64,000 nucleotides of DNA from PALSA-505 sp035308365 (GTDB taxonomy: Bacteria > Actinomycetota > Actinomycetes > Streptosporangiales > Streptosporangiaceae), in NCBI GenBank assembly GCA_035308365.1, contig DATGGU010000183.1, positions 1-64,000 of the forward strand, read 5' to 3'. The position numbers and the translations under genes are program-made. Shown here piece by piece: positions 42,808 through 55,273 of the stretch; position 1 is the first letter of the stretch; every line of letters begins with the position of its first letter. The notes beneath the pieces were generated by a model, which did not search any database, was not told where the DNA came from, and saw only the letters and a program-made list of their open reading frames with translations.

Positions 42808-43686
42808 ATGAGCGACCCACGATGGCGTGATTCCGACCCGCGCCCGATGTATCGCGGCGAGCAGCGGCCAGCCGCCCGGCGGCAGCCCCTGCCGCGCGAG
42901 CGTGACCAGCGCGGCCACGGTCCACGCGACCGTGATCCGGGTGGCCGTGATTCACGCGGCCTTGACGCGCGCCGCCCGCGTGGCCGCGACCGGCGCACGC
43001 CCGACTGGCAGGAGCCCGGTCCCTGGGACGCCGGTCCCGGCGAGGGGGACGGCAGGCCGCTGGCACGAGACGGCCGGCGGCCAGCACAAGGGGACGGGCG
43101 GCTGCACTGGGGCGCGCTGCCCGGCGTGCTCGGCGTCTGCATCGTGGTCGGTGGCGCCGCGCTCGGCGCCCTGGTCAGCGCGGTGACCAGCAGCCAGCCC
43201 GGCTTGATGCTCAGCGCCTTCGTGGTGGTCAGCACCGTCTGCGCGGTTCTGGCCGTCCGGCCGGCCTCGGTCTACCGGATCATTCCGGTTCCGGCGCTCG
43301 CCTACCTGGTCGCCTCGGTGATGACCGGCCTGGCCGTCAACCAGAACGGCACGACGCTGACGGCGCTGGCCGTCGGCGCGGCGCAGTGGATCGCCAGCGG
43401 CTTCGTGGCGATGCTCATTGCGACCGTGATCGCGATCGTGGCGACCATCGTCCGCCGGCCCCGCGCCAAGGGCGGCCCCCGTCGCTCCCCGAACCCGGGC
43501 CCGGGCCGCGGGCCGGGCGGCAGTTCCCGCTCCCCGCGTGCCGCGTCCGGCCGTCCCGGCCGGCCTCAGGATGACCGTCCGCGCTGGCCCCAGGAGCCCC
43601 GGATCCGCCGCACCCAGGATCGCGACGCCGACTCGCTGAGCACCGCGGCTTTCCCAGACTGGCACCGCGAAGCACGAAATGGCTGA
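42808..43686 (+). CDS. DUF6542-type membrane protein
   Basis: A 292-residue protein. A ~98-residue Arg/Asp/Pro-rich disordered N-terminus leads to four TM helices (about 103-125, 131-148, 153-172, 185-212) and a basic disordered C-terminus. This layout is that of actinobacterial DUF6542 proteins, of unknown function. TM residues and charged tails suggest membrane anchoring of a cytosolic partner. It ends 26 bases before the carboxylase genes on the same strand. Confidence 0.7.
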   Translation: MSDPRWRDSDPRPMYRGEQRPAARRQPLPRERDQRGHGPRDRDPGGRDSRGLDARRPRGRDRRTPDWQEPGPWDAGPGEGDGRPLARDGRRPAQGDGRLHWGALPGVLGVCIVVGGAALGALVSAVTSSQPGLMLSAFVVVSTVCAVLAVRPASVYRIIPVPALAYLVASVMTGLAVNQNGTTLTALAVGAAQWIASGFVAMLIATVIAIVATIVRRPRAKGGPRRSPNPGPGRGPGGSSRSPRAASGRPGRPQDDRPRWPQEPRIRRTQDRDADSLSTAAFPDWHREARNG

Positions 43687-43712
43687 GGCCGTCCCGGCGG
43701 GAGGCTGACGGC

Positions 43713-47305
<3,593 letters not shown>

Positions 47306-47314
47306 GTGAACTCC

Positions 47315-47343
47315 TTGACATGGTCAAGCCCTGGGTAGATATT
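47315..47343 (+). promoter_or_regulatory. Promoter of the phospholipase-like gene
   Basis: TTGACA (47315-47320) and GATATT (47338-47343) are 17 bases apart, beginning just after the carboxylase alpha stop. The GCCCGGCT/AGCCGGGC stem (47353-47360, 47381-47388) lies in the resulting leader. So the downstream gene is probably transcribed independently. Confidence 0.6.
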
Positions 47344-47407
47344 CAGGAAAGGGCCCGGCTCGCCAGGAGCGCCTGAGATCAGCCGGGCATTTCGAGGGGG
47401 GTCTTTG

Positions 47408-48916
47408 ATGGAGAGTGCGGAGCACGCATGGCTCGGTGACCAGATCACCTTAATTTTCCAATCGGGAGGGGAGCGAGTACCGGCCAAGGAGCATCCGTTA
47501 AACATCGGGCCCGGATACCTGACTTACGGGCAATGTATCGCCCTGGGAGGGGATTTCTACGGCGTGGTGGGGGCTCCCATCAGCACATCCCGCGATCCGA
47601 AAGCTGCCTTCCTGGCCGCCTTCAACTCCTTGAGCACCGCATGGGATCAGGTCGCCCCGATTCTGGAGATCCTGGCTGAAGAGATCGCGGCGGTGGAGCG
47701 GGCCCTGAAGGATGGCAAGGAACCTTCGCTGGTCTATGCCGCGCTCGGTGATTCTCTGTCTTACCGGTGGAACGTGGCGACCGGGGGCGGCTCCAACATC
47801 TCGAAAGCGTGGCCCATGGGCCGCTACCTGTCGCTGGCCGCGGAGAACTGGGATCATTTCACGTATTACGCGGTGACGGCTTACCGGGCCGGGCACGCGG
47901 TTGCGATGCGCGAAGCCGCCGCCGCGGCGGCAATGAATGGAAGCCCCGAGGATAAGGCAGTACGGCTCTCGCACGCCTACGCCCTGAATGCGTTCGCCGA
48001 TCACTTCCTGACCGACCTGTTCTCAGCGGGCCACATGCGGGCCCCACGCAGGGAATTGTACAACCAGGTAACGACTCCGGTCCCGGGCTACAGTGGGAGC
48101 TTGGGCAGCCTTCTCACCCGCTGCATGCACGACGAGGACTGCCACCACGGCCTGAACGTGTCCAACAAGGCCGGCAATTCCTGGGTGGCCTACGGCGACA
48201 AACGGCTACTCGACTCGGTGAGCGCGGACAACCGGGCGATGGCCGTGGAAGCCGTCCAGGCGTCCGCCACCGACGTTTGGAAGGCATATACCGGCGCCCC
48301 ACCGGAAGTCCTCAACAGCGCCCTGAACTACATCCCGGACCTCGAAAAAGTGGGGGACGTGACGACCAGGAAGAACTTCTCGCCACTGTTCAGGCTGCAG
48401 GGCAGTGTCGCCGCCCGGCGCAACGACGTGACCAACCGGCAGGATTACACTTGGACGGATGACTGGTGGGGCTGGTCTACCTACGCCCTGCTTCTCGGTA
48501 CCCACGCGTACGAGAGTGTGAAGTGCTACGACGCCGCAACCAGGGAATTCCGTGGGTGGCTGGGAAAGACAGGCAACAATTATGTTTCCGTCGAAAAGGA
48601 CGAAAAGAACGCCCACGGCTGTTATTGGGCCTTCGACGGCGACAAACTGTATCTGACGAAGCAAACATCCGGGTCGGCCGACCGGGCCCTCGGGGAGGGA
48701 TTGGGCGGTTGTGCCGACTGGGGGCTCGGCGGCGGCTACTATGCACCCGTTCTGTACAACGAGGATCTGACGATCTCGTTGAAGGACGAGCCGACGCGTA
48801 AGCTCTTCCTTGACGAGGATCTGTCCCAGGTTAAATGGTCGGACAAGGGCAATCCCAATCCCCCGCGCCTCCTTCGCGTCGAGCTCCCGCTTCGCGCTCC
48901 CACCATGTCCTGCTGA
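47408..48916 (+). CDS. Zn-dependent phospholipase C-like protein
   Basis: A 502-residue protein of noticeably lower GC than its neighbours. The central HAYALNAFADHFLTDLFSAGH (residues ~195-216) fits the zinc-ligand helix (His, Asp, His) of bacterial phospholipase C and S1/P1-type enzymes, and HDEDCHHGL follows. An N-terminal region without signal peptide and a C-terminal ~150 residues with WxFDGDKLYL are unassigned. The exact family is uncertain; I place it by helix pattern only. It has its own promoter and interrupts a catabolic gene set, which suggests insertion by transfer. Secretion route is not evident. Confidence 0.5.
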   Translation: MESAEHAWLGDQITLIFQSGGERVPAKEHPLNIGPGYLTYGQCIALGGDFYGVVGAPISTSRDPKAAFLAAFNSLSTAWDQVAPILEILAEEIAAVERALKDGKEPSLVYAALGDSLSYRWNVATGGGSNISKAWPMGRYLSLAAENWDHFTYYAVTAYRAGHAVAMREAAAAAAMNGSPEDKAVRLSHAYALNAFADHFLTDLFSAGHMRAPRRELYNQVTTPVPGYSGSLGSLLTRCMHDEDCHHGLNVSNKAGNSWVAYGDKRLLDSVSADNRAMAVEAVQASATDVWKAYTGAPPEVLNSALNYIPDLEKVGDVTTRKNFSPLFRLQGSVAARRNDVTNRQDYTWTDDWWGWSTYALLLGTHAYESVKCYDAATREFRGWLGKTGNNYVSVEKDEKNAHGCYWAFDGDKLYLTKQTSGSADRALGEGLGGCADWGLGGGYYAPVLYNEDLTISLKDEPTRKLFLDEDLSQVKWSDKGNPNPPRLLRVELPLRAPTMSC

Positions 48917-48996
48917 CGCTCGTAGCCGCTGACCCGGCGTCCGCGCTCGCTAGGCTGCTGTCCTTAAGACGGAGGACGTCTACCACAGGAGCGCGG

Positions 48997-49830
48997 ATGC
49001 CGGCCGACATGAACGAACTCGCCGACGACCTGGCGGCGGAGACCGTCAGCCTGCGCGAACTGGTGGCCGGCCTGGACGAGGCAGGCTGGCGCCGGGCCAC
49101 CCCGGCCCCGGGCTGGAGCATCGCCGACCAGATCAGCCACCTGGCGCACTTCGACGAGGCCGCGGTCGCCTCGGCCGTCCGCCCGGTGGAGTTTCGCGCC
49201 GAGCTGGCCCGGGCCATGGCCCCGGACGCGTCCGGCGAGGACGCGGCCGCCATCGACCCGGACAAGCTGGCCGAGCGCTACCGCACGATGCCGCCCGCGG
49301 ACCTGCTGGTCTGGTTCGACACCGCCAGGGCGGAGCTGCTGGCCACCTTCCGCGGCCTGCACCACTCGGTGCGGGTGCCGTGGTTCGGCATGCACATGAG
49401 CGCCGCGTCGTCACTGACCGCCCGGCTGATGGAGACCTGGGCGCACGGCCAGGACATCGCCGACACGCTCGGCGTCCGCCGGGAGCCGACCGGCCGGCTG
49501 CGGCACGTGGCCCACATCGGCGTGGCCACGCGGGCGTTCAGCTTCGCCGCGCACGGCCTGCCGGTCCCCGTGGAGAAGGTACGGGTCGAGCTGCTCTCGC
49601 CCGGCCTGGACATGTGGCTGTGGGGCCCGCCCGAGGCCGCCGACCGGGTGACCGGCAGCGCGCTGGACTTCTGCCTGGCCGTCACCCAGCGCCGCCACCT
49701 GGACGATACCTCGCTGGTGGTGGCCGGGCCGGTCGCCACCCAGTGGATGTCGATCGCCCAGGCGTTCGCCGGGCCGCCGGGCGCTGGCCGTCAGCCGGGT
49801 CAGTTCGCCCGCAAGGGCCCGCGCCCGTGA
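48997..49830 (+). CDS. TIGR03084/maleylpyruvate-isomerase-like metal-binding protein
   Basis: A 277-residue DinB-fold protein. ATG 48997 follows CAGGAG. The helical bundle has WSIADQISHLAHFDE near residues 42-56 (metal His), then METWAHGQDIADTLG near 148 with the second His, matching the mycothiol-dependent maleylpyruvate isomerase group and TIGR03084. Function in this subfamily is unknown; it usually accompanies AtuA-like genes. Its TGA overlaps the GTG of the AtuA gene, so the pair is coupled. Confidence 0.82.
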   Translation: MPADMNELADDLAAETVSLRELVAGLDEAGWRRATPAPGWSIADQISHLAHFDEAAVASAVRPVEFRAELARAMAPDASGEDAAAIDPDKLAERYRTMPPADLLVWFDTARAELLATFRGLHHSVRVPWFGMHMSAASSLTARLMETWAHGQDIADTLGVRREPTGRLRHVAHIGVATRAFSFAAHGLPVPVEKVRVELLSPGLDMWLWGPPEAADRVTGSALDFCLAVTQRRHLDDTSLVVAGPVATQWMSIAQAFAGPPGAGRQPGQFARKGPRP

Positions 49831-51590
49831 CCGGCCGCCGGCCGGTCCGCGTCGCCAACTGCTCGGGCTTCTACGGTGACAAGATCGACGCGGCGAGGGA
49901 GATGCTGGCCGGCCCGATCGACGTGCTGACCGGCGACTACCTGGCCGAGCTGACCATGCTGATCCTCTGGAAGGCCCGGCTCAAGGACGCTGGGCTGGGT
50001 TATGCGCGGACGTTCCTGCGCCAGATGGAGGACGTGCTCGGCACCTGCCTGGAGCGCGGCGTCAAGGTCGTCACCAACGCCGGCGGGCTCAACCCGGCCG
50101 GGCTGGCCGGCCAGCTCGCCGAGCTGGCCGGGAAGCTGGGCCTGACCGCCAGGGTCGCCCACATCACCGGGGACGACCTCACCGGCCGGATCCCCGATCT
50201 GCAGCGGCGCGGCACGGGCCTGGCCAACCTCGACACCGGCCAGCCGCTGGCCGAGGCGGGCCTGCCGGTGGTGACCGCCAACGCTTACCTCGGCGGCTGG
50301 GGCATCGCCGCCGCGCTGCAGGCTGGCGCGGACGTCGTGGTCTGCCCCCGGGTGACCGACGCGAGCCTGACGGCCGGCCCGGCCGCCTGGTGGCACGGCT
50401 GGGCGCGCGACGACTGGGACGCGCTGGCCGGTGCCGTGCTCGCCGGGCACGTGATCGAGTGTGGCCCGCAGGCCACCGGCGGCAATTACAGCTTTCTTGA
50501 CGAGATCACCGACCGCCGCTACCCCGGCTTCCCGATCGCGGAGATCGCCGCCGACGGCAGTTGCGTCATCACCAAGCACGACGGCACCGGCGGTCTGGTC
50601 AGCACCGGCACGGTCACCGCGCAGATCCTGTACGAGATAGCCGGGCCCGGCTACCTCAACCCGGACGTGGTCGCCCACTTCGACACCGCGCGGCTGCGCC
50701 AGGAGGGCCCGGACCGGGTGGCCATCTCCGGCACCAGGGGATCGCCGCCGCCTGACACCCTCAAGGTCGCGCTGAACATGCTCGGCGGGTACCGGAACTC
50801 GATGACGCTGGTGATCACCGGCCTGGACATCGAGCAGAAGGCGGAGCACACCCTGCAGTTGCTGGCCGCCCGGCTCGGCGCCGGTTACCTGGACGAGGCC
50901 GACGTGCGGCTGCTTCGGTTCGACCGCCCGGACGCGCCGGTCAACGAACAGGCCACCGCCCACCTGCGCATCACCGTCTTCAGCCGCGACGAGGCCGCGG
51001 TCGGCCGGCGCTTCTCCGACGCCGCGGTGGAGCTGGCCCTGGCCGGCTACGCGGGGTTTCACGCCACCACCCCGCCCACCGGGGCGAGCGCCTACGGCAT
51101 CTACTGGCCGGCCCTGGTCCCGGCCGCCGAGGTCACCCAGACCGTGCACCTCCCGGACGGGACGGCCCAGGTCATCCCGCACACCCCCGGCGTCCCCCAG
51201 GAGCCGCCCCCATCCCCGCCCGAGACCCTGGCCGGGCCGCCAGCGGGCGAACTGGTGGCCGTGCCGCTCGGCAGGCTGTGCGGCGCCCGCTCCGGCGACA
51301 AGGGCGGCAACGCCAACGTCGGCTTCTGGGCCCGCGACGAGCGCGGCTACGCCTGGCTGCGCGACCATCTCACCGTCGGCCGCTTCAAAGAACTGCTTAC
51401 CGAGGCCAAAGACCTCGACGTTTCGCGGTTTCTCCTGCCGAACGTGCTGGCCGTCAACTTCGTGGTCAGCGGTCTCATAGCGCCCGGCGTCGCCGCTACG
51501 GCCCGGCCGGACGCGCAGGCCAAGGGCCTCGGCGAGTACCTGCGCTCACGCGTGGTCGAGGTCCCGGCCGGCCTGCTCCGGCCGCATTGA
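49827..51590 (+). CDS. AtuA-family (acyclic terpene utilisation, DUF1446) protein
   Basis: A 587-residue protein starting at GTG 49827. Residues 10-430 match DUF1446/AtuA: ANCSGFYGDK, DYLAELTMLIL, NAGGLNP, CPRVTDASL, GGNYSFLDEI and GTGGLVSTGTVTAQ. A C-terminal domain (about 480-580) with ARSGDKGGNANVGFWA is the AtuA-like C-terminal domain. AtuA is required for citronellol/geraniol growth in Pseudomonas but its reaction is unproven. Together with the acyl-CoA carboxylase and enoyl-CoA hydratase genes it suggests isoprenoid or leucine-type acyl-CoA degradation. Confidence 0.87.
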   Translation: MTGRRPVRVANCSGFYGDKIDAAREMLAGPIDVLTGDYLAELTMLILWKARLKDAGLGYARTFLRQMEDVLGTCLERGVKVVTNAGGLNPAGLAGQLAELAGKLGLTARVAHITGDDLTGRIPDLQRRGTGLANLDTGQPLAEAGLPVVTANAYLGGWGIAAALQAGADVVVCPRVTDASLTAGPAAWWHGWARDDWDALAGAVLAGHVIECGPQATGGNYSFLDEITDRRYPGFPIAEIAADGSCVITKHDGTGGLVSTGTVTAQILYEIAGPGYLNPDVVAHFDTARLRQEGPDRVAISGTRGSPPPDTLKVALNMLGGYRNSMTLVITGLDIEQKAEHTLQLLAARLGAGYLDEADVRLLRFDRPDAPVNEQATAHLRITVFSRDEAAVGRRFSDAAVELALAGYAGFHATTPPTGASAYGIYWPALVPAAEVTQTVHLPDGTAQVIPHTPGVPQEPPPSPPETLAGPPAGELVAVPLGRLCGARSGDKGGNANVGFWARDERGYAWLRDHLTVGRFKELLTEAKDLDVSRFLLPNVLAVNFVVSGLIAPGVAATARPDAQAKGLGEYLRSRVVEVPAGLLRPH

Positions 51591-51631
51591 CAGCGCCTGG
51601 CCTCCGCGTCCCGCCGGGTTTACCCGCACCG

Positions 51632-52399
51632 TCACGATAATTTCCGCCATGAGGGATGCCTGCGTTCCAGGAAGGCGTGGATGCCCTCCTGGGCTTCCTC
51701 GCTGGCGAACAGCCGGGCGGACAGGGCAGCCAGGCCGGGCGCGTCGGCCGCCATCCGGCGCCGCCGCGCGGCGGTGAGCAGCCGCTTGGTCTCGGCGGCG
51801 CCCTGGGGCGAGGTCTCGCAGATCTGCTCGGCCAGCCGCGTGACCACGTCATCGATGCTGCCCGAGCTGGTCGCCTCGGTGATCAGGCCGATCTCGGCGG
51901 CCGCCGTCCCGCCGAACGTCTCGCCGGTGAGGCAGTAGCGGGCCGCGGCCCGCGGCCGCATCTGGTCAAGGGTGGTCATCGAGATGATCGCGGGCGCCAG
52001 GCCGATCCGGGCCTCGGTGAAGGCGAACGAAGCGGTCTCGCTGGCCACCGCGATGTCGCAGGCGCCGACGATGCCCAAGCCGCCGGCCCGCACATGCCCG
52101 CTGACCTTGGCGATCACCGGCTTGTCCAGCTCGGTGATGGTGGTCATCACGCCGGTCATCGAGGTGGTCGCGGCCGACATGGACCCGCTGCCGGCCTCGG
52201 TCAGGTCCGCACCCGAGCAGAACACGGTTCCGGTGTGGGTGAGGATGACCACCCGCACACCCGGGTCCTGCCCGGCCGCGGCCAGGTGATCGATGAGCTC
52301 GCCCACCAGCGCCCGGGACAGGGCGTTGCGGTTCTCCGGCGAGTCCAGGGTGATGGTGGCAACCCGGCCGTCAACGTCGTAGCGCACAACTGAGGTCAC
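51632..52399 (-). CDS. Enoyl-CoA hydratase/isomerase family protein
   Basis: A 255-residue crotonase-fold enzyme. ENRNALSRALVGEL, the oxyanion-hole segment FCSGADLTE (near residue 65) and VRAGGLGIVGACDIAVA (about 105-121) are the family motifs; FAFTEARIGLAPA follows. The catalytic Glu pair is only partly conserved: GLAPAIIS lacks the second Glu, so it may not be a simple hydratase. It converges on the AtuA gene with 41 bases between stops and is probably the third enzyme of that catabolic set. Confidence 0.88.
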   Translation of the reverse strand: MTSVVRYDVDGRVATITLDSPENRNALSRALVGELIDHLAAAGQDPGVRVVILTHTGTVFCSGADLTEAGSGSMSAATTSMTGVMTTITELDKPVIAKVSGHVRAGGLGIVGACDIAVASETASFAFTEARIGLAPAIISMTTLDQMRPRAAARYCLTGETFGGTAAAEIGLITEATSSGSIDDVVTRLAEQICETSPQGAAETKRLLTAARRRRMAADAPGLAALSARLFASEEAQEGIHAFLERRHPSWRKLS

Positions 52400-52411
52400 C
52401 GGACGAGCCTC

Positions 52412-53386
52412 CTAGCTCTTCTTGGCCCGGCTGGGGGCGACCCGGGGCGGCTCGCCCGGCTGTTTCGGGTAGACCGGGGGCCAGGGCGCGTCCATCAGGC
52501 CGTTCGCCAGGTCGCGTTCGTGCATGGCCAGCAGCGGCTCGATTGACTGCGGGTCATCGCCCATCCCCTGCCACGGGTCACCGGCGCTTTCCAGCCGGGC
52601 GGCCAGCGAGGCGATGGTGAACTGGTCCGGATGGATGTCGTCGATCTCCGCCCAGCTTATGGGCGTGGACACCTGAGCGCCCGGCCGGGCCCGGACCGAC
52701 CAGGCGCCGAACACGGTCTTGTGCGGAGCGTTCTGGTTGTAGTCGACGAACACCCGCTGGCCGCGTTCCTCCTTCCACCAGGCGGCCGTGATGAGGCCGG
52801 GGCTGCGCCGCTCCAGTTCGCGGGCGAGCGCCACGGCGGCGGCGCGCACCTGGTAGGAGTCCCAGCGCGGCTGCAGCCTGACGTAGACGTGCAGGCCGCG
52901 GTTGCCGGTGGTCTTCGGGTAGCCGGTGATGCCCAGCTCGCCGAGCAGTTGGCGCAGTTCCCCGGCGGCCCGGCGGATGTGGCCGAAGTCCACGCCGGGG
53001 GACGGGTCCAGGTCGATCCGCAGCTCGTCGGTGTGGCCGGGGTCTGCCGTCAGGCAGGGCCAGACGTGAAAGCCGAGGCAGCCCAGGTTCACCGCCCACA
53101 GCACGTGATCCAGGTCGGCCACCACCAGCGCCTGGGAGGTGGTTCCGTTGGGCGTGGACACGGTGGTCGTGGTCAGCCAGTCCGGGGCGTTCTTGGGCAC
53201 CCGCTTCTGGAAGAAGGACGGCCCGCCCGCACCGTCGGGGAACCGCTGCAACAGCACCGGCCGCCCGCCCATGGCGCGCATCAGCGGCCCGGCGACCCGC
53301 AGGTAGTGGTCCGCCAGGTCGCCCTTGGTCTCGCCCCGCTCGGCGAACAGCACCTTGCCGGAATTGCTGATCAGGTCGCTGCGCAC
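52412..53386 (-). CDS. LigD-type DNA polymerase/primase domain protein
   Basis: A 324-residue archaeo-eukaryotic primase-like polymerase, standing alone rather than fused to a ligase. RPVLLQRFPDG, the Mg-binding pair in RIDLDPSPG (about residues 137-145), GNRGLHVYV and FVDYNQNAPHKTVFGAWSVRA are the LigD-Pol signature. Such proteins extend ends with ribonucleotides during Ku-dependent repair or Ku-independent repair. No Ku or ligase gene lies within the window. It is upstream of, and 12 bases from, the enoyl-CoA hydratase on the same strand. Confidence 0.9.
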   Translation of the reverse strand: MRSDLISNSGKVLFAERGETKGDLADHYLRVAGPLMRAMGGRPVLLQRFPDGAGGPSFFQKRVPKNAPDWLTTTTVSTPNGTTSQALVVADLDHVLWAVNLGCLGFHVWPCLTADPGHTDELRIDLDPSPGVDFGHIRRAAGELRQLLGELGITGYPKTTGNRGLHVYVRLQPRWDSYQVRAAAVALARELERRSPGLITAAWWKEERGQRVFVDYNQNAPHKTVFGAWSVRARPGAQVSTPISWAEIDDIHPDQFTIASLAARLESAGDPWQGMGDDPQSIEPLLAMHERDLANGLMDAPWPPVYPKQPGEPPRVAPSRAKKS

Positions 53387-53395
53387 CCGATCATC

Positions 53396-54151
53396 CTACG
53401 GAGGGCCCGGCCGGAAGCCGATGAAGACCTCGCGCGGCTGGCGGTCCTCGGCGGTCACCTCGGGGACGGCCCGCGCCCTGAAGCCGGCCGCGGTCAGCAG
53501 GCCCAGCCACACCTGGCGGCCGAACAGGCCCATCCGGTGCCGCTCGTGCACGGTCTGGGTCTGGCCGTCGCGGTCGCGCAGCAGGTAGACGTAGTCGCTC
53601 AGCGTCCAGGTGTCGCCGGGATCGGGATCCCAGGACCACTGCAGGAAGCGGGCGCCGCGGCCGTCGTCGCCGTCACCCCCGCCGCAACCGGTCACCGGCT
53701 GGTAGGTCTCGGCGATGTCGTCGGGCATGAACACGGTGATCCCGCCCGGCCGGCAGTGCGCGCAGGCGGTCGCCATGACCTGGCTCAGGTCGGCCTCGGT
53801 GGCCATGTAGTCCACGGCGTCGTGGACGAACACCGCGTCGAAGTCCCGGCCCAGCCGGATCGTGCGCATGTCACCCTGGATGTGCTCGCAGTCCGGGTTC
53901 AGCGTGCGCGACACTGCCAGCATGGCCTCGGACAGGTCCACCAGCGTCCAGCGGAACCGGCCGGTCAGGTGGCTGGCGTTGTGACCGCCGCCGCTGCCCA
54001 GCTCCAGCACCTCGCGGACCGGCCGGGCGGCCAGGCCGAACAGGCCGGCGGCGAAGGCGGCCTCCCCGGCGTACTCCTCCGGCGGCGAGATCAGCGGCCA
54101 CCATCCGGCCAGGTCCTGGTAGAGGCGATAATCTGCGGTCTGCCCAGCCAT
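53396..54151 (-). CDS. SAM-dependent class I methyltransferase
   Basis: A 251-residue methyltransferase. Motif I VLELGSGGGHNASHL lies near residues 46-60, followed by VDLSEAML (SAM acidic loop) and DAVFVHDAVDYM (post-I/motif II). The substrate domain beyond residue ~170 is not specific. It ends 10 bases before the LigD polymerase gene on the same strand, so both may share a promoter. Substrate unknown. Confidence 0.85.
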   Translation of the reverse strand: MAGQTADYRLYQDLAGWWPLISPPEEYAGEAAFAAGLFGLAARPVREVLELGSGGGHNASHLTGRFRWTLVDLSEAMLAVSRTLNPDCEHIQGDMRTIRLGRDFDAVFVHDAVDYMATEADLSQVMATACAHCRPGGITVFMPDDIAETYQPVTGCGGGDGDDGRGARFLQWSWDPDPGDTWTLSDYVYLLRDRDGQTQTVHERHRMGLFGRQVWLGLLTAAGFRARAVPEVTAEDRQPREVFIGFRPGPP

Positions 54152-54271
54152 GACGCCATCCTCTCGCGCCGTGCATCGCCTGACAGTTGTTTTTGGCCGC
54201 GCGGAGCGGTATCCAGTTTGAACCCGTTGTAACCATTAACCAGCGTTTCGCCCTAACCAGAGGAGCGCGAT

Positions 54272-55273
54272 ATGGAGCTGCAAAGGCGCAGCTTGGTCAA
54301 GGAGACCGACCTTACGGCCGAAGAGTTCCTGTACCTCATCGACCTGGCCGGGCGGTTGCGGCAGGAGAAGCGGATGGGCCAGCGGGGCAGCCGGCTCGCC
54401 GGGCGCAACATCGCGCTGATCTTCGAGAAGACCTCGACCCGCACCCGCTGCGCGTTCGAGGTCGCCGCGCACGACGAGGGCGGGCACGTGACCTACCTGG
54501 GGCCGGAGGGCTCACAACTGGGCCACAAGGAGTCGGTGAAGGACACCGCGCGGGTGCTGGGCCGGATGTACGACGGGATCGAATACCGCGGCGCGGCGCA
54601 AGAAGCCGTGGAGACGCTGGCCGCCTACGCCGGAGTGCCGGTGTGGAACGGGCTCACCGACGACTGGCACCCGACCCAGATGCTGGCCGACATCCTCACC
54701 ATGCGCGACCACACGGCGAAGCCGCTGGCCGAGGTGTCCTACTGCTACCTCGGCGACGGCCGGAACAACGTCGCCAACTCGCTCCTTGTCACCGGCTCCA
54801 TGCTGGGTATGGACGTGCGGATCTGCGCCCCGGAGCCGCTGCAGCCCGCGCCGGGCGTGCGGGGCATCGCCGAGGTGCTCGCGGCGGAATCGGGCGCCAG
54901 GATCCTGGTGAGCGAGGACATCCGGGCCGCGGTGGCCGGCGCCGACTACCTCTACACCGACGTGTGGGTGTCCATGGGCGAGCCGCCGGGTGAGTGGGAT
55001 CAGCGCATCGACCTGCTGCTGCCCTACCAGGTGACCGGCGCCACGCTGGAGGCCACCCGGAACCCCGGGGTCAGGTTCATGCACTGCCTGCCGGCCCTGC
55101 ACAACCGGGAGACCGGGATCGGGCGGCAGCTCTACGACTCGCGCGGCCTGGAGGCCCTGGAGGTGACCGAGGAAGTGTTCGAGTCCAAGGCCTCCGTCGT
55201 GTTCGACCAGGCGGAGAACCGGATGCACACCATCAAGGCCCTGATGGTGGCCACGATCGGGGTGCAGGCATGA
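54272..55273 (+). CDS. arcB: Ornithine carbamoyltransferase, catabolic type
   Basis: A 333-residue OTCase. The carbamoyl-phosphate loop STRTR is at residues 55-59, HPTQMLAD near 132 and the ornithine Cys loop HCLPALHN near 272. In the arginine deiminase pathway it splits citrulline to ornithine and carbamoyl phosphate. ATG 54272 follows AGAGGAG. Its stop overlaps the carbamate kinase ATG (ATGA at 55270). The neighbours arcC and arcA show it is the catabolic enzyme rather than ArgF. Confidence 0.94.
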   Translation: MELQRRSLVKETDLTAEEFLYLIDLAGRLRQEKRMGQRGSRLAGRNIALIFEKTSTRTRCAFEVAAHDEGGHVTYLGPEGSQLGHKESVKDTARVLGRMYDGIEYRGAAQEAVETLAAYAGVPVWNGLTDDWHPTQMLADILTMRDHTAKPLAEVSYCYLGDGRNNVANSLLVTGSMLGMDVRICAPEPLQPAPGVRGIAEVLAAESGARILVSEDIRAAVAGADYLYTDVWVSMGEPPGEWDQRIDLLLPYQVTGATLEATRNPGVRFMHCLPALHNRETGIGRQLYDSRGLEALEVTEEVFESKASVVFDQAENRMHTIKALMVATIGVQA

